This document shows, in pieces, positions 29,481-41,789 of a stretch of DNA of 64,000 nt. Position 1 is the stretch's first letter. The number at the start of each line of letters is the position of its first letter. This DNA comes from Rugalucina vietnamica. Taxonomy: Eukaryota > Mollusca > Bivalvia > Lucinida > Lucinidae. The translations under genes and the position numbers were made by a program. The DNA is taken from the NCBI GenBank assembly GCA_964017185.1, contig OZ024875.1, forward strand, positions 62,491,043 through 62,555,042, read 5' to 3'. The notes under the pieces were generated by a model that worked only from the letters and a program-made list of their open reading frames with translations, did no database searches and was not told the origin of the DNA.

Positions 29481-32400
29481 CAGGTATAGCCACTCTCTTT
29501 CGCAAGGATATGGACATGCGAGTACGGAAATGTCTGGATGGCGGCTGTCGCATAGTTGTAACAGAACTAGTCAGCAATCCACCAATCTGCATTATCAATG
29601 TCTACATGCCCTGTAGGAACAGTCGGACTTCAGATGATTTCGAAGCCATCCTGTCAGAAGTGCAAGAGATTTTAGTCAAATTTTCATCTTCCCATGCCAT
29701 CATCCTGCTCGGAGACATGAACTCATCGCTGATGTGCAGGGCAAATAATGAGCAAGACAAGGAGCTGAAGAAATTCTGCCAGAAGAATGAGCTGATCTCA
29801 ATGCAGAGAGGTATATCCACCTTCCTACATGTAAATGGGAAAGACACAGCAGAAATAGACTATATTCTGCTCAATAAGAAAGCTAAGTTACTCACAAGCA
29901 CTGTCAGAGTTGAAAATTTTACAGCTTCAAATGTCTCGGATCATATTCCAGTATATATAATCCTAAATGTAAGAACCTCAACAAAAAGCCTGAAGCCGGT
30001 AACAGTGAAGTTGAGACCAAGGTGGGACAAATGTGATACTATGGCATATGAAGATTTCATCTCCCAACACTTGAACCCTTTTGATACGCCACAGTCGGAT
30101 TTTGAGTTCCTGATGTCTTTGGGGCACCTTACGTCTACTCTCAAAAGAGCAGCCTGTATTAGCATACCTAATCACAGAACCAGCAAACAAATAAAAGTAG
30201 GACCTAAAAGGATCTGGAACTCGGAAATCAGCGAGGCGCTAAGACGCTGCAAGGAACTCTGGTGGCAATGGAGGCAGATTGGCGAGCCATCCGACAACAC
30301 ACATCCTCTTGTAGTGAGACAGAAACAGGCTAAGAGGAACCTGAGAAAAGCACAAAGACAAGCTGCAGCAAGAAAAACAATTGAGAAGGTTGAATCCATC
30401 ATGAATTCACATGGAAGTGACAAAGAATTCTACAGACTTGTCAAAGAACAAAGGAAATCAAAGGACTCCTCTCTTCAATTTCTATGTGTAAACAATAAAA
30501 TACTCGAAACTCCAGAAGAGGTGTGTGATGGCTGGGCAACCCACTTTGGCTCTCTCGCCACTCCCCTAATGAATGAGAATTTTGATGATGCTGTTAAGAG
30601 CAACTACACGGATGATATCAGCCGTATACACAACATTTGTATGCGTAGTAACCAAGAGATCAGTCCTGCTACCATAGAAGAGGTCCAGTTAGCCATTAAA
30701 AAGCTCAAGTTGAATAAAGCAGCAGATTCCCTAGACATTACTGGTGAACATCTTATCTTTGGTGGCATCACCATTATCAACTATCTCCGGAATATGGTCA
30801 ATTATGTGTTTGAACGGAAACAAGTTCCTGTAGCCTTGAAGGAAGGACTTGTCACCCCGATCTTCAAAAAAGGAGACAAAGCAGATCCAGCAAACTACAG
30901 AGGAATTACTGTCACTACAGTTGTTCTTAAAGTGATTGAACATATTCTGAACCGACGACATAATCCCATTCTTGAAAAGTCACAGTCTGTCCTACAGAAG
31001 GGGTTCAGTCCTGGCCGTTCATCGATGGATGCTGCCCTGATTCTCTCTGAGTGCATCTCTGAGGCAAACAATTCCAAGTCTCCCCTGATTGTCGCCATGT
31101 TGGACGCCCAAAAGGCGTTCGATGTGGTCGACCACGACACACTTCTCCGAAGGCTGTTCCTTGATGGTATCTGTGGTGGGGACTGGTTGCTTTTACAGAA
31201 CATGTATTCTGACCTTACCTCCGTCGTAAAGTGGGAAGGTACTCTTTCCTGTCCATTTGTCATCAGGCAGGGAGTGCGCCAAGGTGGCGTACTCTCTACA
31301 GCCCACTATAAAAGATACAACAACCCTCTCCTTATCCAGCTAGAAAATAAATTCACCGGAGCCAAGATTGGACATATTCGCATACCCCATGTCACTGTGG
31401 CAGATGACCTTACCCTGATGAGCCATTCACAAACTGAGATGCAGTCAATGGTACCAACCTCTGGTGACTTTGCGAACAGAACCAGATTTGTGATTCATCC
31501 TAAGAAGAGCTGTATTCTGACTTATTGGGACAAGTATGCACAGCAGAAAAGTACTAACTACCTCATGAATGGTGTTGAAATGACCCAAGTCCAACATTCT
31601 ACTCACCTGGGCATTCAAAGAGAGTCGACCAACAAAGCCAATATTGCAGAGAAAATTTCCCTTGGGAGAAGAACTGCATACTCACTCATGGGAGCTGGGC
31701 TGCATTGCGGGAACGGACTAAAGCAGAGTGTTTGTGGGAAGCTCTGGACAACATATGTAGTCCCGCGTTTGCTGTACGGTCTTGAGGTGCTCAACCTGTC
31801 GAGAAAGGACATCAGTATGCTAGAACAGTATCAAAGGAAAGCCCTAAAACAAATACAGTCTCTTCCAGACAAAACCCATAGTTCTGCAGTGCTGGCCATG
31901 CTGGGTATTCTCCCGCTTGAATGTGTGATCCACAAGAACATGCTCAACCTTTTCGGCCGCTGGATTACTTCAGATGGGATTGAAAAAGATATAGCTGTAC
32001 GGCAACTAGCTACCAAGACTGTCTCTGAACAAAGTTGGTTCAATGAAGTCAAATATCTGCTGGAGTTGTATGACCTGCCCTTACCATCCCAGTTATTGGA
32101 GGAAGTTCCTTCCAAATCAAAGTGGAAAAGAATGGTCAATAAGGCTATATTCTCAGCTGTGGAAGAGCAGTGGCGGAAAGAGATACGATCCAGTACGACC
32201 CTGAAGTACATCAATCCGGATAGTATAAAAGTAGGAAGGGCTCATCATGTGTGGTCTTCGGTGCGAAACAATGTTCATGATAGTCGCAGAGCTCAGCTGA
32301 AATGCCGTGTTCTGACAGGCACCTATATACCCTACAGAGTAACCGTGCAGTGTTTAACCAATTTGCAGTCGACCCTACTTGCAAGTTGTGTGAGCAAGGC

Positions 32401-32776
32401 CCTGAAACAAGACAACACTTCCTGGCTGAATGCCAGGCTCTGCATCACATACGACGAAATTTCTACTCGAGAATACAGGACAATGTGAAGCCAGGTTGTG
32501 ATGTTACTTCACCTGATCAACTAACTCAACTTATCCTTGACCCCAGTGTGTTTCATACAAGCAAGACTGATATTGACCGAATTGAACTCTATAGTAGAGA
32601 ACTTATCTCATTGTTACATCAAGCCAGAAATAAACTTTTGTCCAGTAAGGAAAAGCAACAGAGTCTCGCGGTTTCTATCTCAAAAGTTTCCCGAGTCAAT
32701 TTCAGCAGACAGCAGAAAACCAGAAAGCAAATTAAGAAATCAACGTCATCTCGACGGTTCGCCGTTAAGTAACCGG
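29481..32776 (+). pseudogene. LINE (non-LTR) endonuclease/reverse transcriptase, 5'-truncated and frameshifted
   Basis: The frame opens at GIATLFRKDMDMRVRK after a TTACAG, so the first part of the APE-type endonuclease is missing. Endonuclease blocks remain: INVYMPC, LLGDMNS, AEIDYILLN, SDHIPVY. The reverse transcriptase follows with TPIFKKGDKADPANYRGIT, MLDAQKAFDVVDHDTLL (motif A), RQGVRQGGVLS (B) and VTVADDLTL (C, Asp pair kept). Near 32324 a two-base insertion in CCTATATACC shifts the frame; the C-terminus continues in another frame to 32772 with a zinc-knuckle-like CKLCEQGPETRQHFLAEC and a basic tail. The RQGVRQGG type suggests an I/Ingi-like rather than CR1 clade, with low certainty. Confidence 0.75.
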
Positions 32777-32946
32777 CGGAACTCTACAAGACAACAACAA
32801 CATTGGCTTAAAGTTATCTGGGCCAGTAGTTAAGCCACGCCCACAAAAATCTCAACATGTGCCCCGTAACGTTGTACACGGTGATGAATATTTTTCCGTG
32901 TATTTACGGAAATCACCGGACAATACCGAGCAGTAAATAAACAACA

Positions 32947-33225
32947 ATGGCGACCAGAATGTTGTTCAATCTTGCTCCTCAACTCAGCAAAGGATTTCGG
33001 ACGAGTTCAAATCGTTCTTTTGTTCAAAATGCTAAAAACTACCAGTCTGTCAGTACTACTATACCAGGGAGTGTACCAGTAAATCCTAGACGACCCAAAT
33101 TGAGTTTAACCAAGACTTCAATTTGCATGGTGTTTGGAATTTGGATAGGCCAGCTCATGGCAAAAAGATTTGCTGCATTCATGGAGGAAACAGAACTTTT
33201 TATACCAGATGATGACGATGATTGA
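32947..33225 (+). CDS. SMDT1: EMRE, essential MCU regulator of the mitochondrial calcium uniporter
   Basis: A 92-aa intact, intronless frame with a Kozak-like start (AACAATGGCG). Residues 1-30 are rich in Arg, Ser and hydrophobics without acids, like a mitochondrial presequence. Residues 45-53 (VNPRRPKLS) match the conserved Pro/Lys segment before the membrane helix. One helix spans about 57-76 (MVFGIWIGQLMAKRFA, with a small-residue G-x3-A spacing), followed by FMEETELFIP and a terminal run of five Asp. The Asp tail and the AA(F/L)(M/L)EE..(L/I)F(I/V)P block are hallmarks of metazoan EMRE, which bridges MCU and MICU1 in the inner membrane. The gene sits between two LINEs; lack of introns could reflect the normal gene or a retrocopy. 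Confidence 0.85.
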   Translation: MATRMLFNLAPQLSKGFRTSSNRSFVQNAKNYQSVSTTIPGSVPVNPRRPKLSLTKTSICMVFGIWIGQLMAKRFAAFMEETELFIPDDDDD

Positions 33226-34080
33226 TGATATTAGACCATAGGATCTTAATTATATAGCGCCTTTAGACTTCAATCGTAGAATTATATTCTTCTGGTGACC
33301 TAGCAAGACGTAAGAAAAAAACAAAAAATGTTTCGGCTATTGGGGACTTCTGGAGATTTCTAGTTTGTGTAATTCTGTCAAATGGGAAGAATCTAAAGAT
33401 GCTGGCAGCCAGTGGACAAGCGTTAAAAACTAAATGTGAATCGATATCCCATACTATATCGACGCGTCGGCTGGAAACCACAAAAGTCGGATAAGTGATC
33501 GTCAACTGTTACCGTTCATAATCATATTTGGAATCTAAATCATGATGAAAGGGATGTGTTCTATAGAAGTGGCTTCAAGCATTCACAATGAAGAATAGGC
33601 AATAGATAAAGCCCTGTTATTTTATAGACCTGTACCAAAACGTACACCTTTTTTATAAAGACATTATTTTTGGATCAAATTATTGGACTGCTACAACATA
33701 CATGTGATGAGTTGAAAAGGAGCTTCAGGGAGATTTTTCTGTCATTTCAGGGAGGTTTTTGAAAAATGTATAGAATATATAGGAAACTTCCTGATCCATT
33801 TCAGGGAGATTTTGAATTTTGTATGAAAAAAAGGTATATTTTAGAAGAATTTTGATAAATTTTATGGCTCATTTCCTGGAGTCTCCCTGATGATGAGGGA
33901 GGTATCACATGTATGCTACAATTCCCTTGTAATTTGTTTGTTAATTCTTATATTTGTACATATGATATAGTAATATTTACTGTTAACTAGAGTGGTAAGA
34001 CTGTCGATAGTGTGTGTCTGTCACATTCTTCAAGAAGTCAAATCAGAGCAAGTATTTCTTAAATTAACCTCAAGCAAACT
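33226..34080. other. 3' flank of EMRE, with a possible LINE ORF1 remnant
   Basis: Probable EMRE 3' untranslated region and spacer. A frame at about 33298-33495 encodes LARRKKKTKNVSAIGDFW and then LSNGKNLKMLAASGQ; its DNA at 33373-33408 recurs exactly in the 5' part of the CR1-type LINE (34104-34139). It may be an ORF1 relic. Three phrases of TTTCAGGGAG(A/G)TTTT at 33720-33820 form a loose tandem repeat. Confidence 0.35.
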
Positions 34081-36956
34081 TTGGGCAATAAATACCCGTA
34101 CATTTCTGTCAAATGGGAAGAATCTAAAGATGCTGGCAGATTCACAAGCATAAATATCAATAGTATTAGAGGTAAAAAACTTGAGTTGTTGGCATTTCTT
34201 GATCTCCATCAACCTCAGATTGTTGCAATTCAAGAAACTAAAATTGACAACACTATTTCAACTTCAGAATTGTTCCCAGAAACTTGTCCTTACAATGTGT
34301 ATAGAAAAGATAGAACTCTGGACGGCGGTGGTGTGATGTTACTTATACACAAAGATATTCCTCATATGCCGATCACTGAATTGGAAAACGGCTCCGAATC
34401 AGTTTGGGTAAAGGTATTTGCGAACAAAACTTCCCATTTTGTGGCAAGTTGGTATCGACCTCCAGATGGTAAGATAGAGGAACTTGAGTTATTCAAAGAC
34501 CAACTTGAAAAGGTGAAAACTTTACATAAAGGAAACAAACCCCCCTCGGTCCATGTCATGGGTGATTTCAACTTCAGAGATATTGTTTGGCCAGATAGAC
34601 TCAACAAACTAGGTTTTTCATTGAGCGTGTCTGAAGGTGCAAAGTTGGTAGAACTTATAAGTGACCACGAATTGGAACAGGTAGTGCACTTCCCCACAAG
34701 AGGACAAAACACATTGGATTTGATTATCACTTCACTTCCCGGACAATTTGTTGATATTCATTCCCCGGACAGGCTTAGTGATCATGACATTGTCTCTGGA
34801 ACTTTGAAAATAGTTATTCCCCCCATCAAGAAACCTAAGAGAAAGGTGTATAAATATCAGAAAGGTGATTATGAATCTATGAAAGGTGATGCCCTTAAAT
34901 TTGCAAAGGAGAAATATTTCAACGGTTACTCTGGCACACGGTCGGTTCAAGAAAACTTTAATTTGATCACATCTTTTATCCAGGAATCAGTGGATAAACA
35001 TATCCCATCAAAGACTAGTCGCTCAGTTTCCTCAGTCCCATGGTTAACTCCTGAAATAAGAAGAAAGATTCGTAGAAAAAATGCAACTCACGCTAAAGCG
35101 AAGAAAACTGGGAATGCAAAATTTAGAACGAAATTTGAAACTTTGAGAAGAGAAATCAAAGCAGATATCAGAAAACAGCATGAGTTGTATGTAAATAACT
35201 TGGTTGGTGATGTTAAGGCTAATCCAAGAGATTTTTTTATCGGTACATAAATAGTCAGAAAAAAGATGTTCAAGGTATCCCCCCTTTGAAAAAGCGAAAT
35301 GGAAGTGGTCTTGCTGAATCAGATTTTGAAAAGGCTGGTGAATTCAATGGTCAGTTTACGGATGTGTTCACCAAAACTGAACATAGCCAGGTCCCTCTTC
35401 TGAATAGAAAAGCCCCGTTTATGGAAGACATAGTGGTATCCAAAGAAGGTGTCACAAAACTTCTGAAAGGTTTGAACCCGTCGAAAGCTTTAGGTCCTGA
35501 TGAGCTTCATCCCAGAGTCCTTAAGGAATTGGCATCTGAGCTAGGTCCTGTTTTTGCACATCTTTTTCAACAGTCAATAGACTCGGGTGAAATCCCCAAA
35601 GAATGGTCTTTAGCAAACATTTGTCCCCTGTTCAAAAAGGCTGACAGGTCTCTTGCTTGCAACTATCGTCCAGTTTCCTTGACCTGCGTACCCTGCAAAC
35701 TTCTGGAACATATAGTGTGTTCTAATATCATGTCCCATTTGGATCATCATAAACTTTTGTCAGACAGGCAACATGCATTCAGGAAATCCCACAGTTGTGA
35801 AACCCAGTTAGCTACAGTGATTGATGACTGGGCAAAAATCTTAGACAATCAAGGTCAGGTTGACACATTTATCTTGGATTTCGAAAAAGCTTTTGACACT
35901 CCTCCGCATGAACTCCTTAAAAGCAAATTGTTCAGTTATGGAATTGGTGGGAAGACAATTAAATGGATTGATGCCTTCCTTTGCTATAGACAACAAAGAG
36001 TTGTGGTTAATGGCGTTAAATCAGACTGGGCTCCTGTTGTATCTGGTGTCCCACAGGGCACCGTTCTTGGCCCCTTGTTGTTTTCGTTGCATATAAATGA
36101 TATCACCTCAGATATTGAATCGGAAATCAGACTCTTTGCTGATGATTGTGTTTGTTATCGTGAAATTAAGAATGTGGAGGATACAGTGAAACTTCAGAAG
36201 GATATTGATCGATTAGGTAGTTGGGCCAGGAAATGGGGTATGAGATTTCAACCTGTCAAGTGCAACATGATGCAGCTGACAAATAAACGTACTAGTAAAA
36301 TTCAGGCTTCTTACAAGCTTGAGGGTACTGTGTTGGAAAATGTTGAGAGTATCAAATATCTTGGTGTAACAATAACTAAGGATTTAAAATGGAATACTCA
36401 CATCAGCAATGTGTGTACCAAAGCCAATAGGACCCTTGGTTTTTTTAGACGAAATCTGTTTTCTTGCCCCCAAGATGTGAGAGAAGCTGCCTATAAAGGT
36501 CTGGTGAGACCTATTCTTGAATATGGTAGCTCAGTTTGGGACCCTCATTATGAAGGTTTGATAGATGATTTGGAGAAGGTGCAAAAGCGTGCGGCTAGGT
36601 TTGTAACTAGGAACTATACATATGAAAAAGGTAGTATGACTGGCATCCTTAAAAGACTAAAATGGGAATCCCTGCAGAAAAGAAGGAAGGATAACAGAAT
36701 TATATTACTTTACAAAGGTCTAAAAGGGAGAGCAAAAATACCCACGGATGACCTTATCCCCAAAAATAGGCGTTGTAGGAATCAACACTCCTTGGCATTT
36801 CAGATACCTTCAGCAAGTACAAATGCCTATTTACACAGTTTCTTCCCCCAGACCATTAGAGATTGGAATGAACTCCCTGATTCTCTGATCTCCTCTGCTG
36901 AATTGTCAGATGATTGTGTGTCTAAATTTACTTCTCTTGTGAGAGCTCGGGACTAA
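34081..36956 (+). pseudogene. CR1/Jockey-type LINE ORF2 with one frameshift
   Basis: Endonuclease part: FTSININSIRGKKLELLAFL, VAIQETKID, GGGVMLLIHK, SWYRPPDG, HVMGDFNF, LDLIITS, LSDHDIV. Frame 1 stops at 35250; a T-run at 35230 has one base too many, and the reverse transcriptase resumes in the next frame (35253 on): FKKADRSLACNYRPVSLTCV, LDFEKAFDTPPHEL (A), VSGVPQGTVLGPLLF (B), LFADDCVCYRE (C), then a thumb and the C-terminal FFPQTIRDWNELP. 3' sequence to 37038 ends CTATTCTGATTCTGACATTT, the CR1-style tail. The 5' end is uncertain; no ATG opens the frame. Only one inactivating lesion is visible, so insertion is young. Confidence 0.85.
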
Positions 36957-37316
36957 TCCCCTCCGGTCAAGCCCCATCCCCCCTGGTGTAGTATTGTCAG
37001 TTTGACGTTTCACCAGTAAACTATTCTGATTCTGACATTTCATGCAGAGCAGTAGGACATTCCTTAATAAATGACTACATGTAGTTGTAACTTACTAACC
37101 ATAAACATATAGCAACAAAACACAAGACAGTGACCACATATGTCCAAATTGTACATCATAAATTCATATTTTCTATTTAATTAAAGCATGTTTACATATG
37201 AATGCAGAACTTTAATTTTTCAGATTAAGTGAAAACAGTTTTAACTGGTTTGACTAGATTATCTGTCAAAGCAATTTCAATACCTCAACTCTGACAATGT
37301 ACTTGCCAGGGGCGGA
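36957..37316. other. LINE 3' tail and spacer
   Basis: 36957-37038 is the untranslated end of the CR1-type LINE (ATTCTGATTCTGAC terminal repeat). The rest is AT-rich with no feature. Confidence 0.5.
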
Positions 37317-37473
37317 TCCAGGATTTCTGAAAAGGGGGTTCAAATCCATCAAGAGGGGGTTCGTTTTTAATATTTTGCCTGATTTTTCATAAATTTCCCC
37401 ATGAAATTGAAATAATTTAGTCCCAGAGGGGGGTTCAAGCGAACCACCTGAACCCCCTCTAAATCCGCCACTG
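37317..37473 (+). mobile_element. 157-bp MITE with GGCGGAT inverted ends
   Basis: Left CAGGGGCGGATCCAGGATTT, right (inverted) CAGTGGCGGATTTAGAGGGG. The direct repeat CTTGC flanks both sides (37312-37316 and 37474-37478). Interior pair AGGGGGTTCAA / TTCAAGCGAACC. This is a widespread animal MITE type with CAG(G/T)GGCGGAT termini. Confidence 0.8.
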
Positions 37474-37779
37474 CTTGCGTGTACAATGTATATAACAATT
37501 CATACTCTATTTTTTCTTTTTCATTTGTGAACAAATATTGATAGAATATTTAACAGTTTGTTTTTTAAGTGTTATATAGTCGCACTGCCATTAATTTGAA
37601 ATTATTAGTTTTATTATTACTGTCTTGAAGTGTCTTCTACTTGTAGAACTTTACTTATCAGAATAAATCTTTTTCTTGTTTTTTTCTCTGGGTTTCTTAT
37701 TTTGAACCTTTTCTCTAAATTTAGATCTTTCTCACAGATGTAGACAGGAGACTTTAAGGTGGGCTCTGACAATATTTCA

Positions 37780-38150
37780 TGTTTATGAGCTACATAACAT
37801 ACAATTAGTCACTCTGCCAGTGTGGGTCCCCATCCACTGGGGCCTAAAAGAAACTGATGGGCTGCTTGTGCCTCCAGGCAAAGCTTCTACGCTACCGACT
37901 GACCAACTGATTAACCGCTCATGTCTGAGCCTGCCCAGGGAATATGGTTCAAACCAGCCATATATGATATAAGCCTCATTGGCTTAGTTGGGTGGTTATT
38001 TTTGAAGCACTTGTTGGATGATATCATTGTCATGACTACCCCATTTGGGTAGAAGTCCCGTAAAATGGAGGCAACATCGGATCCCAACATGACCATAGCT
38101 GTTGACTGGGACGAAAAGCATGTGGCTTATTGTCATCCCAAAAATTAATC
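37780..38150 (+). repeat. SINE-like dispersed repeat G, copy 1
   Basis: Shares GTCTGAGCCTGC and ATGACC(A/C)TAG(C/T)TGTTGACTGG with 41520-41755. A decayed tRNA-like head and a tail of the kind seen in mollusc SINEs are inferred. No coding content. Confidence 0.45.
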
Positions 38151-38194
38151 ATTTATCATTATCAGTCCTCTAGCACTTTGGTTTGAGTAAAAAG

Positions 38195-38610
38195 GTACAA
38201 GTAGGCAATGATCAGGAAATTGTGCTGTCAGAAAGAAAATCCCACTTCAAAAAACAAGGTGGGCAAAAACTAAATTGACACTTACTGTAGGTACTTGTAC
38301 TAAGAAAACATATTGTAAGCCGAGTGAGCAGCTATTTCCTAACAGGTGGCCACTCAGTTACCCAAACCTAACTAAAAATATGAAAATGCACATAAGGTGC
38401 AAACAGCACAAAAATTCAACACCAAGACAATAAAACTGAACCAAAACAGAAGTATCTCTTTGGAACGACTAGTAATATAATTTAAACATGGCTATAACCT
38501 CACCCTCAGCTTCTACAGTCGTTTACAACATCAGTGAATCTCTATCTAGTCAATGAATCATGATTAAGGACAAATTTATCACGATAACAAAAACGAGGAC
38601 TCACAGAGGT
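38195..38610 (+). repeat. Dispersed repeat E, copy 3
   Basis: Begins GTACAAGTAGGCAATGATCA and ends near GAGGACTCACAG. Aligns with 9499-9958 over its whole length with many substitutions (GCAGCTATTTCCTAACAGGT). Confidence 0.7.
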
Positions 38611-38785
38611 CACTACACTATATTGTCAAATAAAAGTTTTAATACCTCACGTAACCTCAAGGCACTCCTACTTAGATTATTTTGGGGCACTTTTACAACT
38701 TTGAAAATTTGGAATGTAAATGGAGAAGAGTGACTGATTTTTCTTGTGGTGCATCTGATCATTGTGAAATAAGCTGTGACCAAGC

Positions 38786-39374
38786 CCCGAGGTTATAAAA
38801 CTTTTTTTCATGCTCAGCTCAGCTGAGACTAAAATTTGTCCTGCTCATAAATACCAAAATAGCACAAATAAATTGTAATTTCTGGTTTAGATCATCAAAA
38901 TCGGGTGGCACTAAACACCACAAACCACCACAAACTACCACAAACCACCACAAACTACCACAAACCACCACAAACCACACCACAAACCACCACAAACCTC
39001 TCCACAAACCAACTTAAAGCCCAAATTTATCATTTGCAGTATAAAAAGTTCAAAAGAAATTTAAATCAAGTGATAGAGAAAAATGTTTATGATGACTGAT
39101 GAGAGCACTGAAGTATGTCTGTGAAATAGCTGTGGAAGACGAAGAAAAATACTAATTGATTATATTTTGCAATATCTATCTCTGATTTTTTCAGAGGAAA
39201 CAACAAAATGATGAGATATAAATTCAAACTTTATATTTATTTATAAATATACATGTATTTTGAAATATGAGCCACAACATAACAAAACTTTTGTCTCAGA
39301 TTCAGGCCAGTTCCTATAAATTGTCAGTACAAAATATGACTTGAGATTTCAAGTTTCTGTTTTAGAAAGTAGAT
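38786..39374 (+). mobile_element. Composite MITE B with CCACAAA minisatellite, copy 1
   Basis: Opens with the family B terminus (CCCCGAGGTTATAAAACTTT, CATGCTCAGCTCAGCTGAGA), runs through a CCACAAA(C) minisatellite (38918-39010) and a unique AT-rich segment to AGAAAGTAGATG. An almost identical copy is inverted at 44502-45075. No coding frame is supported. Confidence 0.75.
38918..39010 (+). repeat. (CCACAAA)n minisatellite
   Basis: Alternating CCACAAACCA and CCACAAACTA units, about 12. The same unit order is present in the inverted copy at 44842-44935. Confidence 0.9.
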
Positions 39375-39478
39375 GGACTGCATTTAGAGGAAACAGTGGT
39401 GCATCATGAACAGCAGCTCAGCTACTGTGCAGCTGATCTGTATCTATTATTTTGATGATCATTATCTCATTTACTACT

Positions 39479-40236
39479 AAAGTCCAATTCGCATGCGCAA
39501 AAAATACACGCGTGTAAATATACTCCGGTGTGTATTTATACTCCGGTGTGCAAATCAACCTGAGAGTAAATTTAAATTGCGTTCGCATGGGTTTTATCGC
39601 CAGGAGTATTTTTGTAGGTAAATTTATCATTTCTGGATTAAAACCTGTTCATTTAAGTTTTCTGTATTTGCAAAACAAGAAGAGGCTGCTTCAAGGTGTT
39701 CATGTAGACTTTGGCAGCAGAGGGGAATCATGTAATGGTCAGGCATAACCTTAGCAGTTATACAGTTCCCTTTTTTCATCCTTTTACAAGGAATTACTGT
39801 TAAAATGCCCCAAGAATCCTAACCAAGAATGATGAAGAAATAGTGTGGCTGTTTGCACTCCATATGATCTTAAATGTTATGAATGGCAATAAACTTCTAT
39901 TTAGCAACAATGTCCACAGTCTCAGCAACTGTCATATAATCAGTTAGGTACAAAAAATGTGAAAATTCGTTATCTAAAAGCAGAATATTGACTTGAAATG
40001 AAAATACTCATGGGTAAATTTTACTTTGCGTTCGCATGGGACATAATAGTAAATTTACACGTGTGTATTTGTAAAAAATAAAATTTGCATCTGGTCAGAC
40101 CCTGGAGTAAATTTACCCATATGTAAATATACTCCGGTGTGTATTTGCGTTCGCATGCGCCATTTACTTACCCCGAGTAAAATTTGCACACCGGAGTATA
40201 TTTACACGTGTGTATTTTTGGCGCATGCGAATTGGA
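39479..40236 (-). mobile_element. Transposon family F, copy 2
   Basis: Reverse complement of the 13098-13871 element: CTAAAGTCCAATTCGCATGC at left, GCGCATGCGAATTGGACTTA at right, with ACTCCGGTGTG motifs inside each end and the same unique interior (AAGAAGAGGCTGCTTCAAGG). Confidence 0.8.
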
Positions 40237-40360
40237 CTTAAGTGTCTCAACTCGACATCTTTCATTGAAATGGCCATTGGTGAGTGTTCTTTGGAGTAAA
40301 ATGTTTTAGACAGAAATATTTTTAGCATAATGGTCATTTTTGATGGAAGAGCTATTTTGT

Positions 40361-40475
40361 TAGGTGTTTTTTCTTGGAGTTCTCCCGTTTTTGCCCCACC
40401 TTCTAATTGACCCATTTCATATGAGGTGAAATAATCTTGAAAGAGACCTTAAACTGGATCAAAAAATCCAAAATA
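40361..40475 (+). repeat. SINE tail fragment
   Basis: TTCTCCCGTTTTTGCCCCAC, then GAGGTGAAATAATCTTGAAA and a CTGGATCAAAAAA tail match the 3' part of the SINE at 14292-14535. Confidence 0.6.
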
Positions 40476-40960
40476 AAATACAATAAAATTTCACTTTTTC
40501 TAGTTTTGAAAATTAAGGAGAGATAATAATCATCTATATTTTTCCTCTTTTTTTTTGTTCATTGTATGAAATCTTAAAGTGACAATTATCATAATTTCTT
40601 AATCAGTGGGAGATTTATTCATGTTATCATGCAGTGTAGCTGCTAATTAATTAATTAGTTTTCTCAGCATGTTTTACACTGGCTAATGGAATGTGAAGAA
40701 ATAAACAAAAGTATTATAGAATAATAAATCTTATTAGTTCCTTCTTTAAATTATACAACAAGACTGAAACAGGATTAGGAAAAACAATTAATAGAACATA
40801 AAATAGCATTCAAATAAACATAATGGCTGTTTACTGTTCCTGGTCATTGCTTATTTGTACTGGGATAGCAGATAAAACTTGCCTGTGCACCATTGATGTC
40901 AGCAGCCTTTAAACTTTCTTACACTGACACATTTAAAAAGTGAAAGCAAAGGTTTCATAT
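40476..40960. other. AT-rich spacer
   Basis: No gene or recognised repeat. Confidence 0.4.
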
Positions 40961-41192
40961 GAACCGTGTCATGAGAAAAACAGTTTTTTGCCTCTGCAAA
41001 AACATAGATGCACATCAGCTATGCAGTAACTGCACAGCTAATCAGTGCCATTGTGCTACACGGATAGTAAACTTCCTCTAGTACTTATAGCCAAAACTTC
41101 AAGTGTCTGACCTTTATCTGAGTCTTTACAGGCCGGTTTGTGTCTGACTTGGTCGAAAATCCTGATGACTGGTTTTTGCACGTCATGGCTCA
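40961..41192 (+). mobile_element. MITE family A, copy 2
   Basis: Starts GAACCGTGTCATGAGAAAAA and ends TGCACGTCATGGCTCA. Internal strings GCATTTTT-like hairpin arms and ACAGGCCGGTTTGTGTCTGA, as in other copies. Confidence 0.75.
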
Positions 41193-41519
41193 TATGATAA
41201 TAACAATATACATGTACAATTTAATGTATAGCAAAATTATAACCACATAATCAAAATGTAATGTATGAAACGAAATCTTTCATGCCCACCAAACTGGTTA
41301 CTGTCACAATACTGTGATGCATCCACTCTTTTGCTAATACTAATGAACAAATATATGAACAAGAGGGGTGATTTCCCTTCAATAGTAGCAAAAAAGCCTG
41401 AAAGCTTCTGGTCTCAAAGTCTTGAGATTGTATCGGACCACAAAATGATTCTTAATTTTCTATCCAAACCCTTTATAAAATTGTTGACTGAGACTTTAAA
41501 CCACGAAATAAGCTTATAA

Positions 41520-41755
41520 ACAAATTTCTTTCATGCCCCCGCCCACTGAGGCTCTGAAAGCCAAATCAAACTGACCGACTGGGTAAAGGTTAACAGCTTT
41601 GGAAGTCTGAGCCTGCATAGGAAAAAAAATTACATGCATATAAGTTTTGGTTGTTAACTTGGTTGATTCTATAATGCAGCACATGACATCCTCTGAGAAG
41701 TTGTCTTGATATGACCCTAGTTGTTGACTGGGAAGATAAGCAGTAAACCCAAATG
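41520..41755 (+). repeat. SINE-like dispersed repeat G, copy 2
   Basis: Shares AGTCTGAGCCTGC and TATGACCCTAGTTGTTGACT with 37780-38150. Directly abuts the transposase-like pseudogene. Confidence 0.45.
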
Positions 41756-41789
41756 ATATGAACATACAGAATATTTTCCATTTAAAAAT

